From the NCBI GenBank assembly GCA_036397875.1, contig DASWIC010000048.1, positions 15,757 to 79,756 of the forward strand: a stretch of DNA of 64,000 nt, written 5' to 3'. Positions 44,895 to 55,523 of the stretch are shown here, one piece after another; position 1 is the first letter of the stretch; each line of letters starts with the position of its first letter. This stretch comes from SG8-41 sp036397875 (GTDB lineage Bacteria > Pseudomonadota > Gammaproteobacteria > Burkholderiales > SG8-41). The position numbers and the translations under genes are program-made. The notes under the pieces were generated by a model. It ran no database searches. It saw only the letters and a program-made list of their open reading frames with translations, and was not told the origin of the DNA.

Positions 44895-46280
44895 ATGCTC
44901 AAGCGTTTAATCCTTGCGCTGCTCCTGCTTGCAGCGCCGGTCGCATTCGCCGCGCAACTGCCCGATTTCACCGAGCTGGTCGAGAAGCAGGGACCGGCGG
45001 TGGTGAACATCAGCACCACGCAGTCGGTACGCAACCCCCTTCTGCCCCAGTTACCCAACCTGCAGGAGGACGACCCGTTCTACGAGTTCTTCCGGCGCTT
45101 CTCCCCGCAACCGGGGCCGCGCGAGTTCCATTCGCAGTCGCTCGGCTCGGGTTTCATCATCAGTCAGGACGGCTACATCCTCACCAACGCCCACGTGGTC
45201 GAGTCCGCCGAAGAAATCACCGTGAAGCTCAACGACAAGCGCGAATTCAAGGCCAAGGTCATCGGCTCCGACCGCCGTACGGACGTCGCGCTGATCAAGA
45301 TCGAGGCGAGCGGCCTGCCCGCGGTCCGGTTCGGGGACCCAGGCAAGCTCCGGGTCGGCGAATGGGTGCTGGCGATCGGCTCGCCCTTCGGGTTCGAGAA
45401 CACGGTGACGGCCGGCATCGTGAGCGCCAAGGGACGCTCGCTGCCGCAGGAAAACTACGTACCTTTCATACAGACCGACGTGGCCGTCAATCCCGGCAAC
45501 TCGGGCGGGCCGCTGTTCAATTTGCGGGGTGAAGTGGTGGGCGTCAACTCGCAGATCTACAGCCGCACCGGCGGCTTCATGGGGCTCTCCTTCGCGATAC
45601 CGATCGACGTCGCCAACGACATTGCACGGCAGTTGCGCACCACGGGCAGGGTGACACGCGGTCGGATCGGCGTCGTGATCCAGCCGCTCTCCAAGGAACT
45701 GGCCGACGGCTTCGGTCTGGCGCGTCCGCAGGGTGCGCTGGTCAATTCGGTCGAGAAGGGCGGGCCCGCCGACAAGGCGGGTATCGAAGCCGGCGACGTC
45801 ATCCTGCGCTTCGACGGGAAGGCCGTGGCGTCCTCGGGGGACCTGCCGCGGATAGTGGGTGCGACGCGTCCAGGCAGCAGCGTAACGATGCAGATCTGGC
45901 GCAACAAGAACCCGCGCGACGTGCAGGTGGTGGTGGCCGAAATGCAGGACGAGCGCGCGGCGCGGCTCGGACGGCGGGGCAGCAAGCCGCCGGCCGCGGT
46001 ACCGAGTCAGTACGGGCTGGCGCTGTCCGACCTGACCGATGCCCAGAGGAGCGAGCTCAAGGTTTCCGGTGGCGTGCTGGTCGAAAACGTGCAGGGCGCG
46101 GGCCAGCGCGCGGGCGTGCGCCGCGGTGACGTGATTCTCGCGGTCAACAATCAGGACGTGAAGTCGGTCGAGCAGTTCAACGAGATGATGGGTCAGTTCG
46201 ATAAGGACAGCATCGTCGCGCTGTTGATCCGCCGCGGGACCAATTCGCTCTACGTCCCGTTCCGCGTCGACGTCGGCTGA
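44895..46280 (+). CDS. Periplasmic serine endoprotease DegP/MucD-like
   Basis: Trypsin-like periplasmic protease/chaperone degrading misfolded envelope proteins. 461 residues from the ATG at 44895, where a signal peptide (about 1-19) begins. Catalytic triad H100 (TNAHVV), D130 (RRTDVALIKI) and S203 (GNSGGPL); two PDZ domains follow (about 255-345 and 370-460). Last gene of the sigma-E module and its expected effector. The long open frame to 44271 in this phase overlaps rseB and is not coding. Symbol could be mucD or degP. Confidence 0.96.
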   Translation: MLKRLILALLLLAAPVAFAAQLPDFTELVEKQGPAVVNISTTQSVRNPLLPQLPNLQEDDPFYEFFRRFSPQPGPREFHSQSLGSGFIISQDGYILTNAHVVESAEEITVKLNDKREFKAKVIGSDRRTDVALIKIEASGLPAVRFGDPGKLRVGEWVLAIGSPFGFENTVTAGIVSAKGRSLPQENYVPFIQTDVAVNPGNSGGPLFNLRGEVVGVNSQIYSRTGGFMGLSFAIPIDVANDIARQLRTTGRVTRGRIGVVIQPLSKELADGFGLARPQGALVNSVEKGGPADKAGIEAGDVILRFDGKAVASSGDLPRIVGATRPGSSVTMQIWRNKNPRDVQVVVAEMQDERAARLGRRGSKPPAAVPSQYGLALSDLTDAQRSELKVSGGVLVENVQGAGQRAGVRRGDVILAVNNQDVKSVEQFNEMMGQFDKDSIVALLIRRGTNSLYVPFRVDVG

Positions 46281-46361
46281 CGCGCCGCGGGCGCGGACCC
46301 CGAGCCCGGCTCGACCCCCGCGCGGCTCGGGCGTAGCTGGCTAAGTCGTTCTGATTTCGGA

Positions 46362-46401
46362 TAAAATACGCTGCTTTAGGGGCACTTACCGGTGCCCTTT
46401 T
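46362..46401 (+). promoter_or_regulatory. lepA promoter -10 and terminator-like leader hairpin
   Basis: TAAAAT at 46362-46367 (in GATAAAATACGC, the same string as before pyrG) predicts a start near 46374. The leader then holds GGGCAC-TTACCG-GTGCCC (46380-46397) followed by TTTT (46398-46401), ending two bases before the lepA ATG. No Shine-Dalgarno is visible. Confidence 0.5.
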
Positions 46402-46403
46402 CC

Positions 46404-48191
<1,788 letters not shown>

Positions 48192-48194
<3 letters not shown>

Positions 48195-48287
48195 TGGGTA
48201 ATGGGTGATGAGTAATGTGTAAAGCGCCAGAGCGGTTGAGTTGGGTATTCGTCCCAACCCATTACCCATTACTCATTACCCATTACC
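48192..48287. repeat. Inverted heptamer-iteration element between lepA and lepB
   Basis: The left arm starts in the lepA stop codon: TAATGGG TAATGGG TGATGAG TAATGTG TAA (48192-48222). The right arm is ACCCATT ACCCATT ACTCATT ACCCATT ACC (48257-48287). The arms pair over about 30 bp with few mismatches. The spacer contains an inner hairpin TTGGG...CCCAA (48241-48257). The element ends 13 bp before the lepB GTG. Confidence 0.8.
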
Positions 48288-48300
48288 GGACGGTGGCGGA

Positions 48301-49104
48301 GTGAATTTCGCCCTCATTCTTTTCCTGCTTCTGGTCGCGACCGGGGCGGTGTGGCTGCTCGACCGCTACTGGCTGCGCCTGCGGCGCGCGGCGGGCCGGC
48401 CCGAACCGTGGTGGGTGGAGTATCCGAAGAGCTTCTTCCCGGTGATCCTCGTCGTGTTCCTGCTGCGCTCATTCCTGGTCGAGCCCTTCAAGATCCCCTC
48501 GGGATCGATGCTGCCCACCCTGCTGGTGGGCGATTTCATCCTGGTCAACAAGTTCACATACGGGATCCGGCTCCCGATCGTCAACGTCAAGATCGCCGAC
48601 CTCAACGCGCCGCGACGCGGGGAGGTGATGGTCTTCCGCTACCCGGAAAATCCGGCGCTCGATTACATCAAGCGCGTCGTGGGGCTGCCGGGCGATCGCA
48701 TTGCCTACCGCAACAAGCGGCTGTCCATCAATGACCACGAGATCGCGGTCCGCGCGGACGGAGAATACCGCTACATCGAGTCCGGGCTCAATATCATCGC
48801 GGCCCAGCGCATGACTGAAACGCTGGGAGAGCACAAGCATGCGGTGCTGCTGCAGGCGGAGATTCCAAGCGTGCACCTGTCGGGAGTGCGGCACTTTCCT
48901 TTCCGCGAAAATTGCGCCTACAATGAGACGGGCTTCACGTGCACCGTGCCGCCGGGGCATTACTTCCTGATGGGGGACAATCGCGACAGCAGCAGCGACA
49001 GCCGCTACTGGGGGTTCGTGCCCGAGACGCACATCGTCGGCAAGGCGTTTCTGATCTGGTGGAATTTTGACGACTTCAAGCGGATCGGACAGCTCATCAA
49101 CTGA
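48301..49104 (+). CDS. lepB: Signal peptidase I
   Basis: Membrane serine peptidase removing Sec and Tat signal peptides. 267 residues from GTG 48301; the frame upstream crosses the heptamer repeat and is not coding. Two membrane segments (about 2-20 and 43-60), then the catalytic Ser69 in IPSGSMLPTL and Lys124 in YIKRVVGLPGD, and the C-terminal GDNRDSSSDSRYWG box. Downstream of lepA, upstream of a DUF4845 gene and rnc. Confidence 0.97.
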   Translation: MNFALILFLLLVATGAVWLLDRYWLRLRRAAGRPEPWWVEYPKSFFPVILVVFLLRSFLVEPFKIPSGSMLPTLLVGDFILVNKFTYGIRLPIVNVKIADLNAPRRGEVMVFRYPENPALDYIKRVVGLPGDRIAYRNKRLSINDHEIAVRADGEYRYIESGLNIIAAQRMTETLGEHKHAVLLQAEIPSVHLSGVRHFPFRENCAYNETGFTCTVPPGHYFLMGDNRDSSSDSRYWGFVPETHIVGKAFLIWWNFDDFKRIGQLIN

Positions 49105-49116
49105 GAAGGGTGGAAC

Positions 49117-49473
49117 ATGCGTGGACAGAAAGGCATCACCTTATCGGGCCTCCTGCTGTGGTCGGTGGTACTGGTCTTCGCCGCATTGCTCCTCTTCAAG
49201 ATCGGCCCGCCGTATATCGAATTTCTGTCTATCCAGGCGAATTTGAAAGCCGTCGCCAACGATCCCGAAGGGCGCGCGGGGGTGCGGCGGGTGGTCGAGG
49301 ACCTGTTCGACCGGCGCTCGGCGATCGATAACATCTCCTCGGTAAAAGCCACCGACATCATCATCACCAAATCGGGCGACGGCGTGGTGCTGAGCTTCGA
49401 ATACACGGTGTGCGTGCCGGTCGTATTCAATATCCGGGCCTGCATGGACTATCACCCGACATCGAGCAAATAA
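49117..49473 (+). CDS. DUF4845 family membrane protein
   Basis: 118 residues: basic start MRGQKGITL, one transmembrane helix (about 9-28), then a periplasmic domain. The start resembles a type IV pilin-like N-terminus, but the family is known only as DUF4845, typically encoded between lepB and rnc. Function unknown. GAAGGGTGG ribosome binding site lies before the ATG. The position is conserved enough that a role in the membrane or secretion is often supposed, without proof. Confidence 0.88.
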   Translation: MRGQKGITLSGLLLWSVVLVFAALLLFKIGPPYIEFLSIQANLKAVANDPEGRAGVRRVVEDLFDRRSAIDNISSVKATDIIITKSGDGVVLSFEYTVCVPVVFNIRACMDYHPTSSK

Positions 49474-49500
49474 GGCCCGCATGCGGCAACCGACCGACTG

Positions 49501-50172
49501 ATGGAACGGGAGGATTTCGATCTCAGCATCGGTCGTCGCTTTTCCGATCCGGAACTGCTGCGCCGGGCGCTGACCCACCGCAGCCACGGCCCGGCTCACA
49601 ATGAGCGCCTGGAGTACCTCGGCGACAGCGTGTTGAATTGCGTCGTGGCGCTCGAACTGTACCACAAGTTTCCCGGCCTTCCCGAGGGCGAGCTGTCACG
49701 GCTGCGCGCCAATCTGGTCAACCAGTCGTCGCTTGCCGCCATCGCGCAGCGATTCGCCTTTGGCGGGCGGCTGCGGCTGGGGGAGGGCGAGCTGAAGAGC
49801 GGCGGGGCGCGGCGCCCGTCCATCCTCGCCGATGCGGTCGAGGCGGTGGTCGGCGCCGCGTTCCTGGACGGCGGCTTCACCGCAGCCCGGGATGTCGTGC
49901 TGGTCATGCTGGGAGCCGAGCTCTCCGAGATCGATCCCGCGGTCTCGGGGAAGGATCCCAAGACGCTGCTGCAGGAGTATTTGCAGGGCCGCAGGCTCGC
50001 GCTGCCGCTGTACTGCGTGGTCGCGACGCGCGGCGAGGCGCACGAGCAGCAATTCCAGGTCGAATGCGCCATTCCCGAGCTTGGCCTCCGTACCGTGGGC
50101 GAAGGCGCCAGCCGGAGAAGCGCCGAGCAGGAGGCGGCGCGCCAGGCCTATGAGCTTGCGAGCCGCGCCTGA
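49501..50172 (+). CDS. rnc: Ribonuclease III
   Basis: Cleaves double-stranded RNA in rRNA processing and mRNA decay. 223 residues: endonuclease domain with the signature NERLEYLGDSVL (34-45) and the second acidic cluster ADAVEAVVGA, then a C-terminal dsRNA-binding domain (about 153-221). It overlaps era by 23 bp, a tight rnc-era coupling seen widely. Given the several hairpins in this window, it is a plausible processor of them. Confidence 0.98.
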   Translation: MEREDFDLSIGRRFSDPELLRRALTHRSHGPAHNERLEYLGDSVLNCVVALELYHKFPGLPEGELSRLRANLVNQSSLAAIAQRFAFGGRLRLGEGELKSGGARRPSILADAVEAVVGAAFLDGGFTAARDVVLVMLGAELSEIDPAVSGKDPKTLLQEYLQGRRLALPLYCVVATRGEAHEQQFQVECAIPELGLRTVGEGASRRSAEQEAARQAYELASRA

Positions 50173-51064
50173 GGCCGGCGGGGCGCATCGCTCCGGCCGG
50201 GTGGCGCTGGTGGGACGGCCCAATGTCGGCAAGTCGACGCTGCTCAACCATCTGGTCGGCAGCAGGATCAGCATTACCTCCGGCCGGCCACAGACGACGC
50301 GCCAGCGCGTGACGGGCATCGTCACCCGGCCCGACGCGCAAATCGAGTTCGTCGACACCCCCGGGTTCCAGACGGAGCATCGGTCCGCCCTCAACAGCGC
50401 CATGAACCGCAGCGTGACGGCGGGGCTCAAGGATGTCGACGCCGTCGTCTGGCTGGTGGAGCCGCTGCAATACGGCGAGCGCGACGCGGCCGTGGCGGCG
50501 CTGCTTCCCCGCGGCATTCCGGTGGTCGTGGCAATCAACAAAACGGACACCCTCGGGGACAAGGCGCGTCTGCTTCCGTTCATCGCGCGGCTCGCGGAGC
50601 TGCGCGCGTTCGAGGCGATCATCCCGATATCGGCGGCAAAGGGCTGGCAGACGCGAGAGCTGCTCGATGCGATCGTGCGGCTGCTGCCGGAAGGCCCGCC
50701 CCTCCACGACGAGGATGACATCACCACCGCGAGCGAACGCTTTCTGGCGGCGGAGCTGCTGCGAGAGAAATTGTTCCGCCGGCTCGGCGACGAACTGCCG
50801 TACGCATCGAGCGTCGAGATCGAGCACTTCAAGCAGGAGCGGGGGCTGCGCACCATCCACGCCTCGATCGTCGTCGACAAGGAGGGCCAGAAGGCCATCG
50901 TGATCGGCAAGGGCGGATTGCAGCTGAAAAACATCGCCACCCAGGCGCGCCGGGACATGGAGCAGTTGTTCGGAGGCAAGGTTTTCCTCGAAGTGTGGGT
51001 CAAGGTGAAGCGCGGGTGGGCCGAAAGCGCGGCAACCCTCAGGCGATTGGGATTCGATGATTGA
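50150..51064 (+). CDS. era: GTPase Era
   Basis: Essential GTPase that binds the 3' end of 16S rRNA and aids 30S assembly. 304 residues from ATG 50150. G1 GRPNVGKST, G2 TTRQR, G3 DTPGF, G4 NKTD, and a C-terminal KH domain (about 210-304, IHASIVVDKEGQKAIVIGKGG). Overlaps rnc by 23 bp and is followed by recO. The first nine or so residues (MSLRAAPEA) are not family-conserved. Confidence 0.98.
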   Translation: MSLRAAPEAGGAHRSGRVALVGRPNVGKSTLLNHLVGSRISITSGRPQTTRQRVTGIVTRPDAQIEFVDTPGFQTEHRSALNSAMNRSVTAGLKDVDAVVWLVEPLQYGERDAAVAALLPRGIPVVVAINKTDTLGDKARLLPFIARLAELRAFEAIIPISAAKGWQTRELLDAIVRLLPEGPPLHDEDDITTASERFLAAELLREKLFRRLGDELPYASSVEIEHFKQERGLRTIHASIVVDKEGQKAIVIGKGGLQLKNIATQARRDMEQLFGGKVFLEVWVKVKRGWAESAATLRRLGFDD

Positions 51065-51080
51065 AAAATAAGGGCGGGGG

Positions 51081-51803
51081 ATGAGGGAAAGGTCCCGGCA
51101 GGACGGCCAACCGGGCTTCGTGCTGCATCATTACGCGTACCGCGAGTCGAGCTTGATCGTGGAAGCCATTAGCCGCGACCACGGGCGCGTGGCACTCATG
51201 GCGCGGGGCGCTCGCCGTCCCAAATCGGCGCTGCGCGGAACCCTGCTTTCGTTTCAGCCGCTGCTCCTGTCGTGGAGCGGACGCACCGAGTTGCGCACCC
51301 TGACACGGGCCGAGTGGCAGGGAGCTTACCGTCCGCTCAAGGGGCAGGCGTTGATCTGCGGCTTCTATCTCAACGAGCTACTGCTGAAGCTGCTCGCGCG
51401 CGATGATCCGCACGAGCAGCTCTACCGGATCTACGAGGAAACGCTTGTCGCGCTCGGGCAGGGCGGCGAGCAATCGCCGGTGCTGCGGAGTTTTGAAATA
51501 AGCTTGCTGCGCGAACTCGGCTACGCGGTCATTCTCGACCGCGACGTCGAGCGCGACGAGCCGGTAGCGCGCGAGTGCAGCTACGTCTATGTCGTCGAGC
51601 GCGGCCCGGTCAGCGCGGCCGGGGCACCGCGAAACGGGGTAGAATTGTCCGGCCAGACGCTGCTCGACATGCAGTCCGGCGTTTTCACCAGCGCAGCGAC
51701 GCAGCAGCAGAGCAAGCTGTTGATGCGAACGCTGATCAATCACTGCCTCGGCGACCAGGTCCTGCACACCAGGCAGCTGCTGCGCGACCTGCAGGAGCTG
51801 TGA
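51081..51803 (+). CDS. recO: DNA repair protein RecO
   Basis: Recombination mediator of the RecFOR pathway that loads RecA on SSB-coated single strands. 240 residues: N-terminal OB fold (GFVLHHYAYRESSLIVEAISRDHGRVALMARGARRPKS) and a helical C-terminal region with FEISLLRELGY. The zinc cysteines of some RecO proteins are not evident, as in E. coli-type RecO. Follows era, precedes pdxJ; rnc-era-recO-pdxJ-acpS is conserved. Confidence 0.96.
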   Translation: MRERSRQDGQPGFVLHHYAYRESSLIVEAISRDHGRVALMARGARRPKSALRGTLLSFQPLLLSWSGRTELRTLTRAEWQGAYRPLKGQALICGFYLNELLLKLLARDDPHEQLYRIYEETLVALGQGGEQSPVLRSFEISLLRELGYAVILDRDVERDEPVARECSYVYVVERGPVSAAGAPRNGVELSGQTLLDMQSGVFTSAATQQQSKLLMRTLINHCLGDQVLHTRQLLRDLQEL

Positions 51804-52532
51804 GTGAGCACGATTCTGCTGGGCGTCAATATCGACCACGTCGCGACCCTGCGCCAGGCGCGTGGCACGGCTTACCCCGATCCGCTGGAAGCGGCACTCG
51901 CGGCCGAGGATGGCGGGGCCGATTACATCACGCTGCATCTGCGCGAGGATCGCCGGCACATCCAGGACCGCGACGTTGTCGAAATGCGCCGGGCATTGCG
52001 CACGAGGATGAATCTGGAGGCCGCAGTGACTCCGGACATGATCGCGTTTGCCAGGCGCGTGCGGCCGCAGGATGTCTGCCTCGTCCCCGAGCGACGCGCC
52101 GAGTTGACGACCGAAGGCGGGCTCGACGTGGCGGGCGCATTGAAGCGCGTCGAGCGGGCGTGCCGGGCTCTGGGCGCGGCCGGGATCCGGGTCTCGCTTT
52201 TCATCGATGCCGACCGCAAGCAGGTCGACGCCGCGCTCAAATCCGGCGCTCCCGTCATTGAATTGCACACCGGAGGCTACGCCGACGCCCGAGGTCCCGG
52301 CGGCCGCCGCAGGGCGCTCGAGAGGATCCGCGCCGCTGCGGAGTATGCGTCGGGCAGGGGCCTGCTCGTCAACGCCGGGCACGGGCTCAATTACGGGAAC
52401 GTCGGGCCCATTGCGGCCATTGCCCCGATCCGGGAGCTCAACATCGGTCATGCCATAATCGCCAGGGCCGTGTTCGTGGGCATCACCCAGGCCGTGCGCG
52501 AAATGAAGACGCTGCTCGAGCGCAGCCGATGA
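51804..52532 (+). CDS. pdxJ: Pyridoxine 5'-phosphate synthase
   Basis: Last step of the DXP-dependent vitamin B6 pathway, condensing 3-amino-1-hydroxyacetone phosphate with deoxyxylulose phosphate. 242 residues from a GTG start adjoining the recO stop. LGVNIDHVATLRQARGTAYPDP, DYITLHLREDRRHIQDRD, ELHTGGYAD and NAGHGLNYGNV are family signatures. The 3' end overlaps acpS by 4 bp. Confidence 0.98.
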   Translation: MSTILLGVNIDHVATLRQARGTAYPDPLEAALAAEDGGADYITLHLREDRRHIQDRDVVEMRRALRTRMNLEAAVTPDMIAFARRVRPQDVCLVPERRAELTTEGGLDVAGALKRVERACRALGAAGIRVSLFIDADRKQVDAALKSGAPVIELHTGGYADARGPGGRRRALERIRAAAEYASGRGLLVNAGHGLNYGNVGPIAAIAPIRELNIGHAIIARAVFVGITQAVREMKTLLERSR

Positions 52533-52909
52533 TCTACGGAATCGGCATCGACCTCGTGGAGCCGCAGCGCATTGCGCGGCTGCGCGAGAAATACGGCGAA
52601 CGCTTTGCCCGGCGGGTGCTGACACAGCTCGAATGGCCGGGATATACCCGGACCGCCCGGCCGGTGCTGTTCCTCGCAAACCGGTTCGCGGCCAAGGAGG
52701 CCTTCTCCAAGGCGATGGGAACCGGCTTTCGCTACCCGGTGACGCTGCAATGCATTAGCGTGATCCAGGAGCGGTCGGGAAAACCCGCCTTCGCGTTTCA
52801 CGCGACCCTGGAGCAGCTCGTCAGGAGCCGGGGTATTGTCAGGCATCATCTGACGATCAGCGACGAGCAGAGCCTCGCCTGTGCCTGCGTGGTGCTGGAG
52901 GCGGAATGA
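52529..52909 (+). CDS. acpS: Holo-[acyl-carrier-protein] synthase
   Basis: Transfers phosphopantetheine from CoA to apo-ACP. 126 residues. YGIGIDLVEPQRIAR carries the metal-binding Asp and FAAKEAFSKAMGTGF the Glu/Lys motif. ATGA overlaps on both sides (pdxJ upstream, nagZ downstream) show tight coupling. Normal family length. Confidence 0.97.
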   Translation: MIYGIGIDLVEPQRIARLREKYGERFARRVLTQLEWPGYTRTARPVLFLANRFAAKEAFSKAMGTGFRYPVTLQCISVIQERSGKPAFAFHATLEQLVRSRGIVRHHLTISDEQSLACACVVLEAE

Positions 52910-53970
52910 CGGCGCGCAGCGTTCAGCTCGGTCCGGTCATGCTCGACCTGGAGGGCACCGGTCTCACCGAGACGGATCGCAAGCGGCTGGGGCATCCCCT
53001 CGCGGGCGGAGTGATTCTTTTTTCGCGCAACTTCGCCAGCCTCGGGCAACTGGCAGCGCTGACCGAAGCAATCCACGCCTTGCGCAACCCGCCGCTCGTT
53101 ATCGCGGTCGACCACGAGGGCGGGCGGGTGCAGCGCTTCCGCGATGGATTCACGACGCTCCCCGCCATGCGCGAGCTCGGATGGACCTGGGACCACGGCC
53201 AGCAGCATGCGCGCCAGCTCGCGCAGGAAGTGGGATACGTGCTCGCGGCCGAGCTTCTTGCCCACGGCGTGGACCTGAGTTTCGCGCCGGTGCTGGATAT
53301 CGATTGGCGCTCAAGCAGCGTGATCGGCGATCGGGCATTTCATTCCGATCCGCGCGCAGTTGGAGAACTCGCGCGCGCGTTGCTCCACGGATTCAGGCAG
53401 GCGGGCATGAGCGGGGTTGGCAAGCATTTTCCGGGGCACGGACATGTCGGCGCCGATTCCCACCATGAGGTGCCGGTTGACGAGCGCACCTATGAGGAAA
53501 TCGAGGCGGACGATCTCGCGCCGTTCCGGCGGCTGATCGAGGCCGGGCTCGGCGGCATCATGCCCGCCCACGTGATTTACCCCCGGGTGGATGACCGCCC
53601 GGCAGGTTTCTCCCCGGTATGGCTCAAGCAGGTATTGCGGGGCCGGCTCGGATTCGACGGCGTGATATTCAGTGACGATCTCAACATGGAGGGCGCCAGC
53701 GTCGCGGGTGATGTGACGGAACGGGCCCGCGCGGCCCTTGGCGCCGGCTGCGACATGGTCCTGCTGTGCAACAACCCGCAGGCAGTGGACGTCCTGCTTG
53801 ACAAGCTGGACTACGCGATGCCGGCGGTGAGCCTGGCGCGGCTCGCCCGCATGCACGGCAGACCGCTGCCGGGGGGCATGGTGCGCCTGCGCGAGGATGC
53901 GCGCTACGCCCACGCACTGCACGCCATCGCGGGTATCGGAAGGCGGGACGGCGAACTGCCCCTTGCCTGA
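52906..53970 (+). CDS. nagZ: Beta-N-acetylhexosaminidase (NagZ)
   Basis: Cytoplasmic glycoside hydrolase family 3 enzyme removing GlcNAc from recycled muropeptides. 354 residues. LDLEGTGLTETDRKRLGHPLAGGVILFSRN, VDHEGGRVQR, KHFPGHGHVGADSH (acid/base loop) and the nucleophile Asp in FSDDLNMEGA are visible. It starts inside the acpS stop and ends in an ATGA-type overlap with the efflux gene. In many bacteria its product affects beta-lactamase induction; no ampR/ampC is nearby. Confidence 0.97.
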   Translation: MTARSVQLGPVMLDLEGTGLTETDRKRLGHPLAGGVILFSRNFASLGQLAALTEAIHALRNPPLVIAVDHEGGRVQRFRDGFTTLPAMRELGWTWDHGQQHARQLAQEVGYVLAAELLAHGVDLSFAPVLDIDWRSSSVIGDRAFHSDPRAVGELARALLHGFRQAGMSGVGKHFPGHGHVGADSHHEVPVDERTYEEIEADDLAPFRRLIEAGLGGIMPAHVIYPRVDDRPAGFSPVWLKQVLRGRLGFDGVIFSDDLNMEGASVAGDVTERARAALGAGCDMVLLCNNPQAVDVLLDKLDYAMPAVSLARLARMHGRPLPGGMVRLREDARYAHALHAIAGIGRRDGELPLA

Positions 53971-54899
53971 TGGCCCCGGCCGCACATTCCCACACGCAGC
54001 ACCGCCACCAGCGGTCGCGGTTTGTGCTGCCGCTCGTGCTGACCGCGGTTTTCGCGGTGGTCGAGTTTGGCGGGGGATTGTGGTCGGGTTCGCTCGCGCT
54101 GCTTGGCGATGCGGGCCACATGATTTCCGATGCGGTAGCGCTGGGGGTCGCCGCTGTCGCCGCGTCCCTCGCCCGGCGCCCGCCCGGGCGCGAGCATTCC
54201 TACGGCTGGCAGCGCGCGGAAGTCATCGGAGCGCTACTGAATGGCGTGCTGATGCTCGCCATAGTGGTGACGCTGGTGGTGGAGGCCGTGAGCCGCCTCC
54301 TCGCTCCGCGCGAGGTCGCCGCAGAGGCGGTCATTGCGATCGCGGTCATCGGCATGGCGGTCAACGTAGCCTGCATCGCGTTGCTGGGCCGCGGCGAACC
54401 CGATCTCGGCGCACGCGCAGCGCTTCTGCATGTTTCCGCCGACCTGGCCAGCTCGTTTGCCGTTCTTGTTACGGGAGTGGTCATCCATTTCACCGGCTGG
54501 TTTCCCGTCGACCCGATTCTCTCGCTCGCGATCGGCGCGCTGATCCTGGTGAGCACACAACGCGTGCTGCGCGACGCGCTGCACGTGTTGATGGAGGGGG
54601 TCCCGCCGGCGATGGAGCTCACCGCCATCGGGCAGGCGCTGGCGACGGTCCCCGGGGTAACCGAGGTGCACGACCTGCACGTCTGGAGCATTACTCCGGG
54701 CAGTATTGCGCTGTCGGCGCACCTTGAGATCGCGGATCTTCAACGCTGGCCGGTGATACTCACGGAGGCGTCGGCGATGCTGCAGACACGGTACGGCATC
54801 GGTCACGTCACGCTGCAACCGGAGGTGCCGGGCTGGCGCGGCGCCGCCGTCGTCCGCGTCTGGCGAGGCGACTCGGGACCGAGGTCGGGACTCCCCTGA
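53970..54899 (+). CDS. Cation diffusion facilitator (zinc-type efflux transporter)
   Basis: Membrane antiporter exporting Zn2+ or a similar divalent cation. 309 residues: His-rich N-terminus (HSHTQHRHQRSR), six transmembrane helices, metal-site motifs GDAGHMISDAV (helix 2) and HVSADLASS (helix 5), then a cytoplasmic domain with EVHDLHVWSITPG. This pattern fits the ZitB/CzcD subgroup. Last gene of the long run, coupled to nagZ by a 1-bp overlap and convergent with efp. Metal preference is inferred. Confidence 0.92.
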   Translation: MAPAAHSHTQHRHQRSRFVLPLVLTAVFAVVEFGGGLWSGSLALLGDAGHMISDAVALGVAAVAASLARRPPGREHSYGWQRAEVIGALLNGVLMLAIVVTLVVEAVSRLLAPREVAAEAVIAIAVIGMAVNVACIALLGRGEPDLGARAALLHVSADLASSFAVLVTGVVIHFTGWFPVDPILSLAIGALILVSTQRVLRDALHVLMEGVPPAMELTAIGQALATVPGVTEVHDLHVWSITPGSIALSAHLEIADLQRWPVILTEASAMLQTRYGIGHVTLQPEVPGWRGAAVVRVWRGDSGPRSGLP

Positions 54900-54902
54900 A
54901 CC

Positions 54903-54919
54903 AGCGCGCTAGGCGCGCT
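54903..54919. terminator. Palindrome at the convergent end of the efflux gene and efp
   Basis: AGCGCGC-TAG-GCGCGCT, perfect 7-bp arms with a 3-nt loop, overlapping the efp stop codon. No T run. Possible weak bidirectional stop. Confidence 0.35.
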
Positions 54920-55475
54920 CGATGTATTCGCCGGTGTCGGTGTTGACGTTGATGCGGCTGCCCCCCGTGACGAACTGCGGCACCATGACGGTGATGCCGG
55001 TGTCGGTCTTGGCGGGCTTGAACGAGCCCGTCGCGGTGGCGCCCTTGAGATTGGGCTCGGTTTCGGTCACGGTGAGCGTTACGGTCGGGGGCAGTTGGAC
55101 GCCGATCGGGCGCTCATTGTGAAAATTGACCTGCACGTCGACATTGGGAACCAGATAGCCGGCCTGTCCCTCGAGCAGCTCTTGCGGGAGCGCCAGCTGC
55201 TCAAACGTCTCCTGGTCCATGAATACGTGGCTCGCGCCGTCGCTGTAGAGGTATTGCATGGCTCGCGGCTCGACGTAGGCGCGCTCGATCTTGTCCTCGG
55301 TGCGGATGCGCTCATTGCGCTTGGTGCCGGACTCGATGTCCTTCATCTCGACCTGCATGAAAGCGCCGCCACGGCCGCCGACATGGACGTGATACGACTT
55401 GAGCACGCGCCAGACTCGCTTGTCCCACTCAATCAGGTTGCCGGCGCGAATTTCGGTTGCCAGGACTTTAGCCAT
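54909..55475 (-). CDS. efp: Elongation factor P
   Basis: Relieves ribosome stalling at polyproline. 188 residues in three beta domains: KOW-like (1-65), OB (66-128) and C-terminal (129-188, ending TGEYIERA). The modification loop reads VGGRGGAFMQVEM with Arg35 at the tip. The common loops are PGKG with Lys (EpmA route) and SGRNAA with Arg (EarP rhamnosylation, usual in betaproteobacteria), so this loop is atypical (see findings). Divergent from uvrC, convergent with the efflux gene. Confidence 0.95.
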   Translation of the reverse strand: MAKVLATEIRAGNLIEWDKRVWRVLKSYHVHVGGRGGAFMQVEMKDIESGTKRNERIRTEDKIERAYVEPRAMQYLYSDGASHVFMDQETFEQLALPQELLEGQAGYLVPNVDVQVNFHNERPIGVQLPPTVTLTVTETEPNLKGATATGSFKPAKTDTGITVMVPQFVTGGSRINVNTDTGEYIERA

Positions 55476-55523
55476 TTCGCCACACTGTCTGAAAAAAGCG
55501 CGTCATTCTATCACCGCGGCCGC

